From: QHWK01 sp035315685
GTDB lineage: Bacteria > Acidobacteriota > Vicinamibacteria > Vicinamibacterales > CAVVIG01
Assembly: GCA_035315685.1 (NCBI GenBank)
Contig: DATFXR010000097.1
Location: 1 to 11,830 of the forward strand
Reading direction: 5' to 3'
DNA length: 11,830 nucleotides
Shown: positions 5,799 through 11,830 of the stretch, piece by piece
How the letters are laid out: every line of letters starts with the position of its first letter
How positions within the stretch are numbered: position 1 is the first letter of the stretch
Made by a program: the position numbers and the translations under genes
The notes under the pieces: model-generated
The model's database searches: none
Told to the model about the DNA's origin: nothing
What the model saw: the letters and a program-made list of their open reading frames with translations, nothing else

Positions 5799-8609
5799 TC
5801 ACCGGTGCGACGGATTCCAGCGGACGCCGACAGCGAACGTCGGCTTGTAGAACTCGCGCTGCACGACGTACTGCGGGCTGCCGTTGTAGAACCCGAACAC
5901 CTCGTTGGTCAGGTTCAGTCCGTAGACGACGACGGAGAGTCCCGCGGCGACGCGCACGGTCCCCTGCGCGTCGAACTGCAGGTGCGGATACAAGTAGCTG
6001 TCGCCGCCCGGCCCGGCGAGACCGCCGGCGGTAAGATCGCCTGCGCTCACCGGTGTGCCGTCGCTGTTCAGGTTCTGATACTGATAGGCGTAGATGTTCG
6101 CGCCGTTGTAGCTGATCCCGGCACGCAACGACATCGGGCCGCGGTCGTAAGTCGGGCTGATGTTCCACGTATGCGGCGCCTGCCGCAGCAGCGCCGGTGA
6201 ATCGGTGCGCAGCGGCAGGCCGCGCGCCTCCGACGCGGTGAAGCTGTAATTCGCCGACAGGCCGAGTCCCCGCAGCCCCGACGGTAGGAAGCCAAGATGC
6301 TGCAGGTACGCGACCTCGAACCCCTGCAGCGTCGCGCTGCCGGCGTTGCCGGGCTGCGAGACGAGGAAGCCGGCGTACGGACCTGAAGTCGGACGCGTCT
6401 GCGTCGCAATGATCGGATCCGTCAGGTACTTGTAGAAGTAGCCGGCCTGGATGAGGCCGAGCGGCGCGAGGTACTGCTCCAGCAGGACGTCCACGTTGTC
6501 CGCGTGCTCGGCCTTCAACGCCGGATTGCCCAGGCTCACCCGCGGCGGATTCTGCGTATCGTTGATCGGCCCGACGGCCTGCGCGAGGTCCTGCGGATCG
6601 GGCCGAGAGAGCGCGCGGCTGTAGACAAATCGCGCCGCGGTGTTCGGCGTCATTGCAACCTTCACCGACGCACTTGGCAGCACGTCGACGTAGTTCCCGC
6701 CCGCCGCGAAGTCCTGCTTGCCGGTGTTGGCGTTGAAGCTGAGCGTGTCGACGTGCGTCGATTCGATCCGTACGCCGGCAATCAGCCGCGTCCCCGACGA
6801 GAGATCGATCGAGTTCATCACATAGCCGGCACCGACGCGTTCGGTGAGGTCGTAGTTCGATTTGTTGGCGCCCGGCCCGCCGGTCACGACAAACTGCTGC
6901 GGATGCGTCTGGACGTAGCTCTGCACCAGCGTGTAGTCCACGTTCTGCAACGGCCAGGGGTACGAGTTGTCGTAGTACTTCGGGTCGGTGAACCCGCCCG
7001 CGAACTGTGCGATCGGAATCGTCACATTTCTCGCGACCGTGTACGTCGTGGTGTACGAGTCGTCGTACTTGTGCGCGTCGCGGAACTTGCCGCCGAACTC
7101 GAGCGTCCCGGAGTGGTCGCCGGCGTGATAGAGATGGCCGAAGGTGCCCGCCGCCTGCACGTTGCGCTGCGCCGACTCACCGACCGACGCCGGCGACCAG
7201 TTCGTCAGCTTGTAGTTCGCGATGTCCTCGGTATTGGTCGCACCGGGCGTGTAGCACGAGGCGCTGAACTGCGGCACGTACGGATCGGTCGTCGCCGATG
7301 GATCGTAGGCGCAGTTGGTGTCCGGCCCGTTCCACTTGAACTTCGACCCACCGTTACCACCCGACTGCAGCATCCGTGATCGCGCAAACGAGAGATCCCA
7401 GCTGAGCCAGTTGCTGGCAAGTGTGTGGCGGCCGCTGCCAACGATGTTCCCGACCGCGTAATCGGGACGGCGCCAGTCGATGCTCGCCGCCGGCACATCA
7501 TCGTCGTTCAGCGTGTAAACCCACTTCTGGCCCCAGTTCCTGAAGGTCGAATACAGGCCGCGCACCGAGAGGCTGGTGTTGCTGTTGACGCGGTAGTCGC
7601 TGCTGCCCGACAGGCCCCAGCGCGTGCGGTAGTACATGTAGTCGCGCAGGTCGATCCCGTCGTAGTGCGGCGTCAGGCTGGTGACGGTCGGCGACGGCTC
7701 GATGTCGTTGATGCCGCGTCCGTTCCAGTCGTAGGTGCCACCGATCAGGAAGCCGGCAGCCTTGTTCGGGCCGAACCGCTGCCCCATCGTCGCGCCGGTT
7801 TGGCTCACGCCACGACCGCCGATAATCGGCGTGTACCCGCCCAGCACCGACGCCAGCAGCGTCGGCTGCTCGCTGGCGGTCTTCGTACGGATGTTGACGC
7901 TGCCGCCGATCCCGTCGCCGTCCATGTTCGCCTGCAGCGTCTTGTTGATCTCGATCGACTCGACGAGATCGGAGGCCAGCGTGTCGAGCTTGATCTGGCG
8001 CACGCCCCTCTCGGGAGACGGCACGTTGACGCCGTCGATCGTCAGGTTGCTCAACCGCGGCTCGGTGCCGCGGATCTGGACGTACTTGCCTTCGCCTTCG
8101 TCGCGCTCCAGCGTCACGCTCGGCAGCCGGCCGAGCGCGTCTGCGACGTTGGCGTTCGGCAGACTGGTGATCACCTCCGACGACAGCACCTGGACGATGT
8201 TGTCGGCGGTGCGCTCGCGGTTGATCTGGCCCGCCTCCCCGCGCGGCCGCTCGGCGGTGACGAGGATCGACTCGCTCTGGCCGGCAACCTCGAGCCGCGG
8301 ATCGACGCGCGTCGGCTGGCCCGCAGCGACGTGCGCCGCCATCGAGAAGTCCCTGAACCCGACGAACGTCACGCTGATCGTGTAGTCGCCGGCCGCGAGC
8401 CCGCTGATGACGTATTCGCCTTCGGCGTCGGTCACCGCGCGTGAGCCGCCCGGCAGGACCGTCACGCTCGCGCCCTGAAGCACGGCGCCCGACGAGTCGG
8501 TGACGCGCCCCTGAATCGTGCCACGGCTGGTCTGGGCGCGCGCGGTTCCGATCGACACGATCTGCGTCCACACGAGCATCGCAATTGCGCCGCGCCCGAG
8601 TCTTGACAT
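5799..8609 (-). CDS. TonB-dependent outer-membrane receptor with N-terminal CarboxypepD-regulatory-like domain
   Basis: 936 residues from ATG 8609. An upstream in-frame start at 8672 is possible, but GGAGG at 8619-8615 and the signal peptide beginning at once (1-26, ending GTARAQ) favour 8609. Residues about 28-112 are a carboxypeptidase-regulatory-like beta-sandwich (GRVTDSSGAVLQGASVTV). A TonB-box-like stretch ILVTAERP follows near 114-121, then the plug (about 125-243) with VQIRGTEPRLSNLTIDGVNV and MDGDGIGGSVNIRTK. The plug motifs resemble the Xanthomonas/Caulobacter-type receptor subfamily (TIGR01782). The rest is a beta-barrel of about 690 residues ending in a short strand with WNPSHR, lacking the classical terminal Phe. 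It should import a substrate across the outer membrane using ExbBD-TonB energy; no energising genes are nearby. The ligand is unknown: the subfamily is often linked to glycans, YncD-type relatives to iron-regulated uptake. First gene of an operon with the beta-propeller gene. Confidence 0.93.
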   Translation of the reverse strand: MSRLGRGAIAMLVWTQIVSIGTARAQTSRGTIQGRVTDSSGAVLQGASVTVLPGGSRAVTDAEGEYVISGLAAGDYTISVTFVGFRDFSMAAHVAAGQPTRVDPRLEVAGQSESILVTAERPRGEAGQINRERTADNIVQVLSSEVITSLPNANVADALGRLPSVTLERDEGEGKYVQIRGTEPRLSNLTIDGVNVPSPERGVRQIKLDTLASDLVESIEINKTLQANMDGDGIGGSVNIRTKTASEQPTLLASVLGGYTPIIGGRGVSQTGATMGQRFGPNKAAGFLIGGTYDWNGRGINDIEPSPTVTSLTPHYDGIDLRDYMYYRTRWGLSGSSDYRVNSNTSLSVRGLYSTFRNWGQKWVYTLNDDDVPAASIDWRRPDYAVGNIVGSGRHTLASNWLSWDLSFARSRMLQSGGNGGSKFKWNGPDTNCAYDPSATTDPYVPQFSASCYTPGATNTEDIANYKLTNWSPASVGESAQRNVQAAGTFGHLYHAGDHSGTLEFGGKFRDAHKYDDSYTTTYTVARNVTIPIAQFAGGFTDPKYYDNSYPWPLQNVDYTLVQSYVQTHPQQFVVTGGPGANKSNYDLTERVGAGYVMNSIDLSSGTRLIAGVRIESTHVDTLSFNANTGKQDFAAGGNYVDVLPSASVKVAMTPNTAARFVYSRALSRPDPQDLAQAVGPINDTQNPPRVSLGNPALKAEHADNVDVLLEQYLAPLGLIQAGYFYKYLTDPIIATQTRPTSGPYAGFLVSQPGNAGSATLQGFEVAYLQHLGFLPSGLRGLGLSANYSFTASEARGLPLRTDSPALLRQAPHTWNISPTYDRGPMSLRAGISYNGANIYAYQYQNLNSDGTPVSAGDLTAGGLAGPGGDSYLYPHLQFDAQGTVRVAAGLSVVVYGLNLTNEVFGFYNGSPQYVVQREFYKPTFAVGVRWNPSHR

Positions 8610-8932
8610 GACGACCTCCGTGTCTCTGAAAAGGATGCTCAGGCGTCGAGGCCTGGCGCGCTCGACATACACGTCGACTTCTTCTTCACGACGATCCGAT
8701 CGATTGTGAAGAGCGGCAGGCGCGGTCCGTCGATCGACGTGGCCGCAAACAGACCGCCCTCAGCAGGACGCAGCGCGAGAACCGTGACACGCCAGCCGAT
8801 CGCAGAACATCGCGGCCGGCGATCACGGCTGACCAGCGTCAGCGGTCGATGTATCGACGGCACGACGAAGTCGTAAAACCCTCGATGCGGCTACATAGGC
8901 AAACCGTCAAGACGCTCGCCGACGGCATCTGA

Positions 8933-8987
8933 GATGAACGGACGATGAATGGAAGATGAATAGACGATGAATTCTCATGAATGGCAA
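8933..8987 (+). repeat. 11-bp direct tandem repeat, core GATGAA
   Basis: Four head-to-tail 11-base units start at 8933, 8944, 8955 and 8966: GATGAACGGAC, GATGAATGGAA, GATGAATAGAC and GATGAATTCTC. A degenerate fifth ATGAATGGCAA follows at 8977. The unit length is close to one helical turn, so all cores face the same side of the DNA. The array is AT-rich compared with its surroundings. Confidence 0.8.
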
Positions 8988-9004
8988 TTCATCGAGCTCT
9001 TGAG

Positions 9005-9087
9005 AAAGCAACCGCAGAGCGCGCAGAGTCCGCGGAGATTTCTTTGGAGGGAAATTCTGCGCTCTCTGCGGTCTCAGCGGTTGCTTT
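9005..9087. repeat. Long hairpin repeat element made of GCAGAG-type 9-base units
   Basis: The arms 9005-9042 and 9051-9087 are imperfect inverted repeats. The outer 11 bp, AAAGCAACCGC (9005-9015) and GCGGTTGCTTT (9077-9087), are perfect; the inner part pairs with a few mismatches and one bulge down to ATTTC/GAAAT, leaving an 8-base loop. The left arm consists of 9-base units CCGCAGAGC, GCGCAGAGT, CCGCGGAGA (9012-9038), and the right arm carries the same motif in reverse complement. Similar GCAGAG-rich hairpins are scattered between genes of many environmental bacteria, as I remember it. It lies between divergently transcribed genes, so it is not a gene-end terminator. No target-site duplication was evident. 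It could be a REP- or MITE-like non-autonomous element. Confidence 0.85.
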
Positions 9088-9167
9088 TCGTCGCGGTGTG
9101 GGCTTGCCGTACTTCGTCGCCGAACACGATGATCACGATCTGGCGCAGTTGAGGGAGCCGGCCACCG

Positions 9168-9578
9168 ATGATGCAACGCATTCGCGAAAGCTTTGACCGA
9201 CAGGGATTCATGCGCACGCTGGGCGCCGTGCTCGAATCAGTCGAGTCAGGAACGGTGACGATCACCTGCGGATTCGCCGACGGGCTGACGCAGCAGCACG
9301 GGCTATTTCACGGCGGCGTCGTGGCGAGTCTGGTAGACGTCGCGTGCGGCTACGCTGCGCTGTCGGTCATGCCGGCCGATCGAGAAGTGCTGACCGTGGA
9401 GTTCAAGGTTCATTTTTTGAAACCGGCCAATACGGACCGGCTCATCGCTGTCGGCCAGGTCGTTCAGGCCGGGCGGACGCTGACGGTATGCGAGGGATCG
9501 GTCTTCGATGCGACACGCACGCGCGTGGTTGCACGGATGACTGCGACGATGATCGCAGTCGACGCGACAGCCTCGTAG
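9168..9578 (+). CDS. PaaI-type hotdog-fold thioesterase
   Basis: 136 residues, the usual length of the PaaI/YbgC-like small thioesterases that hydrolyse acyl- or aryl-CoA thioesters in the cytoplasm. The hotdog signature is clear: an N-terminal helix (about 3-10), then QQHGLFHGGVVASLVDVACG at 42-61. His48-Gly49-Gly50 is the HGG motif at the start of the central helix and Asp57 sits where the catalytic acid of PaaI enzymes is found. The strand EFKVHFLKPANTDRLIAVGQ (78-97) and a closing strand RMTATMIAVDA follow as expected. The start is ATG 9168 or the adjacent ATG 9171; GAGGGAG lies about 13 bases upstream, slightly far. The gene begins the rightward cluster, but 213 bases separate it from the next gene, so co-transcription is not certain. 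The natural acyl substrate cannot be told. Confidence 0.88.
   Translation: MMQRIRESFDRQGFMRTLGAVLESVESGTVTITCGFADGLTQQHGLFHGGVVASLVDVACGYAALSVMPADREVLTVEFKVHFLKPANTDRLIAVGQVVQAGRTLTVCEGSVFDATRTRVVARMTATMIAVDATAS
9539..9560 (+). terminator. Perfect 8-bp hairpin at the 3' end of the thioesterase gene
   Basis: GACTGCGA-6-TCGCAGTC forms inside the last codons (9539-9546 with 9553-9560). No T-run follows. It may slow transcription or protect the 3' end of the message, or just reflect coding sequence. If it acts as a terminator, the thioesterase would be a separate unit from the genes starting at 9792. Confidence 0.3.
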
Positions 9579-9791
9579 AGGCGCCGATCCGCGAGCCAAC
9601 CGGGTCCGGCAGTGCTCGGTTGGACATGTCGAGTCGTCGGGTCAACCATCGCATGGCGTAGAATGCCCTGGTCGATCGATTGTCCTGTTCGAGAGGGCAC
9701 GTTGAGTGTCGATGTCGGTGCCGCAAATGCCGCGAAGCATCAACGTCGACACGCCGATGAAACGGTCCTGTCCTCAAATGGTACGTTCGAG

Positions 9792-10337
9792 ATGACTGAG
9801 ACGCCGGTAAGTCGAAGAACGACTCGCACCAGGACGGTTCTTCCGGGCCTCGCCGCGCTCATCATCGTGATAGTAGGAGGCGTCGGAGTCTGGACCACGA
9901 CTTGCCCCTGCAACCGCCTGCCCGGATTCATGCTGCTGGGCGACGTGCAGTCAACGCCGGTGACCGACTGGCGATTCGTCAACGACATCCCGCTCTGCCA
10001 GATTCAGGTCTACGCCGGCATCATGCCCCACGCGGTGAATCTCAACTGCATGGCGACGCCTGACGGCCAGCTCTATCTCAGTTGCGGAGGGTGCGAGGGC
10101 AAGTTCTGGGGCAGACACGTGCAAGAGAACGCACGCGGACGTCTGCGTCTCAACGGTCGCGTCTATCCGGTGATCTTCGCGAAGGTGACGGACCCGGCCG
10201 AACTGGACCGGGCCTGGGCGGCGAGAGTGATGAAGCTGCAGGTATACGGCGAAGAGCCGTACAATCCCACGCCCCCTCCCGACGCGAAACGGCCCAAGGC
10301 GTGGGGCAGCTTTCGTCTGCGCTCGGCCGTTGACTAG
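9792..10337 (+). CDS. Membrane-anchored Cys-rich protein of unknown function
   Basis: 181 residues from ATG 9792. An Arg/Thr-rich N-terminus is followed by one transmembrane helix (about 17-35, LPGLAALIIVIVGGVGVW) and a CPC motif at 38-40, so the rest is probably outside the cytoplasm. The soluble part (about 55-155) carries Cys69, Cys86, Cys98 and Cys101 (SCGGC). The pattern HAVNLNCMATPDGQLYLSCG, then GKFWGRHVQENARGRLRLNG, RVYPVIFAKVTDPAELDRAW recalls split-barrel proteins of the pyridoxamine-phosphate-oxidase / deazaflavin-nitroreductase type, which bind flavin-like cofactors. This is a tentative pattern match, not an assignment. A longer form from TTG 9702, preceded by GAGAGGG, is possible (211 residues); I prefer 9792 because the helix then follows the usual short charged leader, although its own ribosome binding site is weak. 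Its stop TAG is 4 bases before the GTG of the SDR gene, indicating translational coupling. Confidence 0.78.
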   Translation: MTETPVSRRTTRTRTVLPGLAALIIVIVGGVGVWTTTCPCNRLPGFMLLGDVQSTPVTDWRFVNDIPLCQIQVYAGIMPHAVNLNCMATPDGQLYLSCGGCEGKFWGRHVQENARGRLRLNGRVYPVIFAKVTDPAELDRAWAARVMKLQVYGEEPYNPTPPPDAKRPKAWGSFRLRSAVD

Positions 10338-10341
10338 GCAC

Positions 10342-11250
10342 GTGAACATTGCGATCACTGGAGCCAACAGCAGCGTTGGCAACATCCTGGTGCGCCACCT
10401 GGCCGCACGTGCCGACATCCGAGTCGTCGCCTGCGTTCGATCGGCGCGGGCCGCGACCGGTCTGCCCGCCTCTCCACGCATCTCTGCGCGCGCGATCGAC
10501 TACGACGATGGCGAAGGACTGGCGGCTGCTCTGACCGGAACCGGGTGCGTGGTGCACCTCGCCGGCATTCTCTTCGAGAGCTCCACCTCGACCTATCAAA
10601 CCGCCAACGTCGGCGCCACCCAGGCGGTCGTGAACGCGTGTCGGAAGGCCGGCATCCCTCGCGTGGTGCTGGTCAGCGTGCTCGGTGCGGACGCCAAGTC
10701 GACCAATCGGTTCTGGAGCTCGAAAGGCCGCGCGGAGTGCATCGTCGCCGAGTCAGGCCTCTCGGCCGCCATCATCCGCACGCCAATCCTGTTCGGACCG
10801 GGCATGGCCGGGGCGCGTGCGGTCGTCCACGCGGCGGCACAGCCGACGGTCACCCTGCTGGGTGGCGGTCGCCATTCGATCCGTCCCCTGGACGTCGATG
10901 ATCTGAGCCGCGCGATTCTGCGCTGCTGTGAGACGTCAGGTGCGGGAGCCGCGGTCTACGAACTGGTCGGACCGGAACCGACGGCCTATCGCGACGTCGT
11001 TGTCAGGACGGCGGCGCTGATGGGCCGCCAGGTGTCGGTACGGTCGATGCCGGTATGGCTGGCCAAGTTGGGGGCTGCCGTCACCGGATGGACACGAAAG
11101 GGTGGCATGACACCCACGGTGATCGATGTCATCACGTCGGACGAAGCCGTGCAGACGAACGCGGATGTCGCGCTCGGCGTGACCCTCACGCCGCTGTCGG
11201 CGACGCTCGAGAAGCTCCTGTCGTCAAAGGCCGCGGTGCACCACTCGTGA
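10342..11250 (+). CDS. Atypical short-chain dehydrogenase/reductase (NDUFA9-like NAD(P)-binding protein)
   Basis: 302 residues from GTG 10342; TTG 10330 would add four residues. The Rossmann motif is immediate, NIAITGANSSVG (2-13), followed by strands to VVHLAGILFES (70-80), with the typical NVGATQAVVNACRKAGIPRVVLVS at 89-112. The usual catalytic YxxxK is FWSSK at 124-128, so the Tyr is replaced by Phe while Lys128 is kept. This is seen in atypical SDRs that bind NAD(P) without ordinary dehydrogenase activity, for example the NDUFA9-like group. A substrate-side domain RPLDVDDLSRAI (181-192) and ELVGPEPTAYRDVV (207-220) follow. The role may be reduction, epimerisation or structural nucleotide binding in lipid or quinone metabolism; the substrate is unknown. 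It starts 4 bases after the stop of the preceding gene and its own stop overlaps the next start (GTGA). Confidence 0.88.
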   Translation: MNIAITGANSSVGNILVRHLAARADIRVVACVRSARAATGLPASPRISARAIDYDDGEGLAAALTGTGCVVHLAGILFESSTSTYQTANVGATQAVVNACRKAGIPRVVLVSVLGADAKSTNRFWSSKGRAECIVAESGLSAAIIRTPILFGPGMAGARAVVHAAAQPTVTLLGGGRHSIRPLDVDDLSRAILRCCETSGAGAAVYELVGPEPTAYRDVVVRTAALMGRQVSVRSMPVWLAKLGAAVTGWTRKGGMTPTVIDVITSDEAVQTNADVALGVTLTPLSATLEKLLSSKAAVHHS

Positions 11251-11830
11251 CCGAATCCGCGCCCGCGACGACGACCCCGCCCACACGCGCCTCGAACACG
11301 CTGGGCCGAGCGCTCTTTCTGACCATCACGGCTGCGTGCTTCCTGTTCCTGTACTTCCGGCTGAACGGCGCCGCAGCCCGTGAGGGTCTCCCGCTCGTCG
11401 ACTACATGACGCGCGTGTTCGCCAACGTTCGCTGGCTGCCCTGGCTGCTGCTGATGATGGTGTACTCGTGCTTCTACTTCACCATCGACACGCTCGTCGT
11501 CACCCGGGCGCTGAATTGGTTCATCAAGCCGATCCGGTACCGGGACATTCTTCCGATCCGGGCCAGCGCCTACATCATCTCGCTCTTCAGCGAACAGATC
11601 GGCAAAGGCGCGATGGCGTACTACCTCAATCGACGCGACAACGTGCCGGGTTGGGAAGTCGCCTCCGTGATGCTGTTCATCATGTTCGGCGAGATCTTCT
11701 ATCTCCTGACATGGGCCACCGTCGGATTCATGCTCAGCCGGAATTCGCTGCCCGCGGTATTCGGCGTCATACCGGTCATCAGCCTGGGCGCCGCGGTGGT
11801 GTTCACGCTGTGGGTTCTCTACTTCCGCGG
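11247..11830 (+). CDS. Multi-spanning flippase-like / LPG-synthase-TM-like membrane protein (3' end missing)
   Basis: 194 codons are open from GTG 11247 to the right edge with no stop. The start shares GTGA with the preceding stop, an overlap that implies translational coupling. A polar, Thr/Pro-rich leader (2-19) precedes hydrophobic helices at about 21-39, 62-82, 138-163 and 170-192, with a weaker segment near 104-117. The stretch ASAYIISLFSEQIGKGAMAY (107-126), with a small-residue/Gly pattern followed by Tyr-Tyr-Leu-Asn-Arg, is like the conserved core of the UPF0104 / lysylphosphatidylglycerol-synthase transmembrane family, whose members flip lipids or carry glycosyl or lipid substrates. 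The match is by pattern and topology only. Being coupled to an SDR suggests work on a membrane lipid. The remainder, probably 100-150 residues with more helices, lies past the edge. Confidence 0.65.
   Translation, partial: MTESAPATTTPPTRASNTLGRALFLTITAACFLFLYFRLNGAAAREGLPLVDYMTRVFANVRWLPWLLLMMVYSCFYFTIDTLVVTRALNWFIKPIRYRDILPIRASAYIISLFSEQIGKGAMAYYLNRRDNVPGWEVASVMLFIMFGEIFYLLTWATVGFMLSRNSLPAVFGVIPVISLGAAVVFTLWVLYFR

Larger units (their letters stand above)
8610..9167. other. Divergent intergenic region carrying repeats
   Basis: These 558 bases separate the leftward receptor operon from the rightward thioesterase gene and must hold both promoters, although no clear hexamer pair was found for either. 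The receptor leader contains GGAGG (8615-8619) and a small hairpin CAGGC-6-GCCTG at 8640-8655. A minus-strand frame of 74 codons from GTG 8863 to 8639 has fairly GC-rich third positions in its last two thirds but no ribosome binding site and no family resemblance; it may be a gene remnant or chance. The 11-bp tandem repeat and the long GCAGAG hairpin are listed separately. Confidence 0.5.

Noticed and set aside
7425..8444. Plus-strand open frame of 339 codons
   Set aside because: Antisense to the TonB-dependent receptor plug and barrel region; Arg/Ala/Val-rich and without a start signal.
8933..9087. CRISPR array
   Set aside because: The 11-base units are contiguous without spacers, the hairpin is one inverted repeat, and no cas genes are present.
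8981..9196. Small frames on both strands across the GCAGAG hairpin
   Set aside because: The ERAESAE-like and ALSAVSA-like peptides are direct translations of a 9-base repeat and its reverse complement, not a protein.
9618..9664. Promoter TTGGAC / TAGAAT before the anchored protein
   Set aside because: The hexamers are 33 bases apart, far beyond the 16-18 required; no better -35 is at the right distance from TAGAAT.
9612..9791. N-terminal extension of the anchored protein to an ATG-like start at 9612
   Set aside because: The added residues show no structure and would put about 78 residues before the membrane helix. TTG 9702 with GAGAGGG is a fair alternative but less likely than ATG 9792.

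Overview
The window is GC-rich, single-copy bacterial chromosome. It looks like an Acidobacteriota genome, with the Solibacter/Vicinamibacteria group as best guess. The reasons are a secreted cytochrome-c-like DUF1587/DUF1595/DUF1592 protein, a TonB-dependent receptor with an N-terminal carboxypeptidase-regulatory-like domain, secreted amidase and beta-propeller proteins, and a lmo0937-type mini membrane protein. The taxon is inferred from gene content only. No phage, integrase, transposase, CRISPR array, tRNA or rRNA was recognised.

Layout. (1) Positions 1-1704, minus strand: 5' part of a large DUF1592-family heme protein that runs off the left edge. (2) 1705-2242: intergenic, no convincing gene. 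(3) 2243-2395, plus: a 50-residue two-helix membrane protein with a strong ribosome binding site. (4) 2593-4425, minus: an exported amidase-signature hydrolase, with a good promoter candidate upstream and a hairpin terminator downstream. (5) 4748-8609, minus: a probable two-gene operon, TonB-dependent receptor followed after 31 bases by a secreted YncE-like beta-propeller. (6) 8610-9167: a divergent intergenic region with an 11-bp tandem repeat and a long imperfect hairpin built from GCAGAG-type units. (7) 9168-11830, plus: a PaaI-type hotdog thioesterase, a membrane-anchored cysteine-rich protein of unknown function, an atypical SDR and a multi-spanning flippase-like membrane protein cut by the right edge. 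The last three are tightly coupled.

How the genes may work together. The receptor and propeller probably act in one envelope task, uptake or sensing of an unidentified ligand; their neighbourhood parallels the E. coli yncD-yncE pair. The exported amidase and the heme protein are also envelope proteins but appear to be separate transcription units. The right-hand cluster (thioesterase, reductase/epimerase-like SDR, flippase-like protein) suggests lipid or quinone-related membrane chemistry, but no substrate can be named.

I did not find a clear new defence or mobile system. The items most worth a second look are the receptor-propeller operon, the unknown Cys-rich anchored protein in the right-hand cluster, and the GCAGAG hairpin element.
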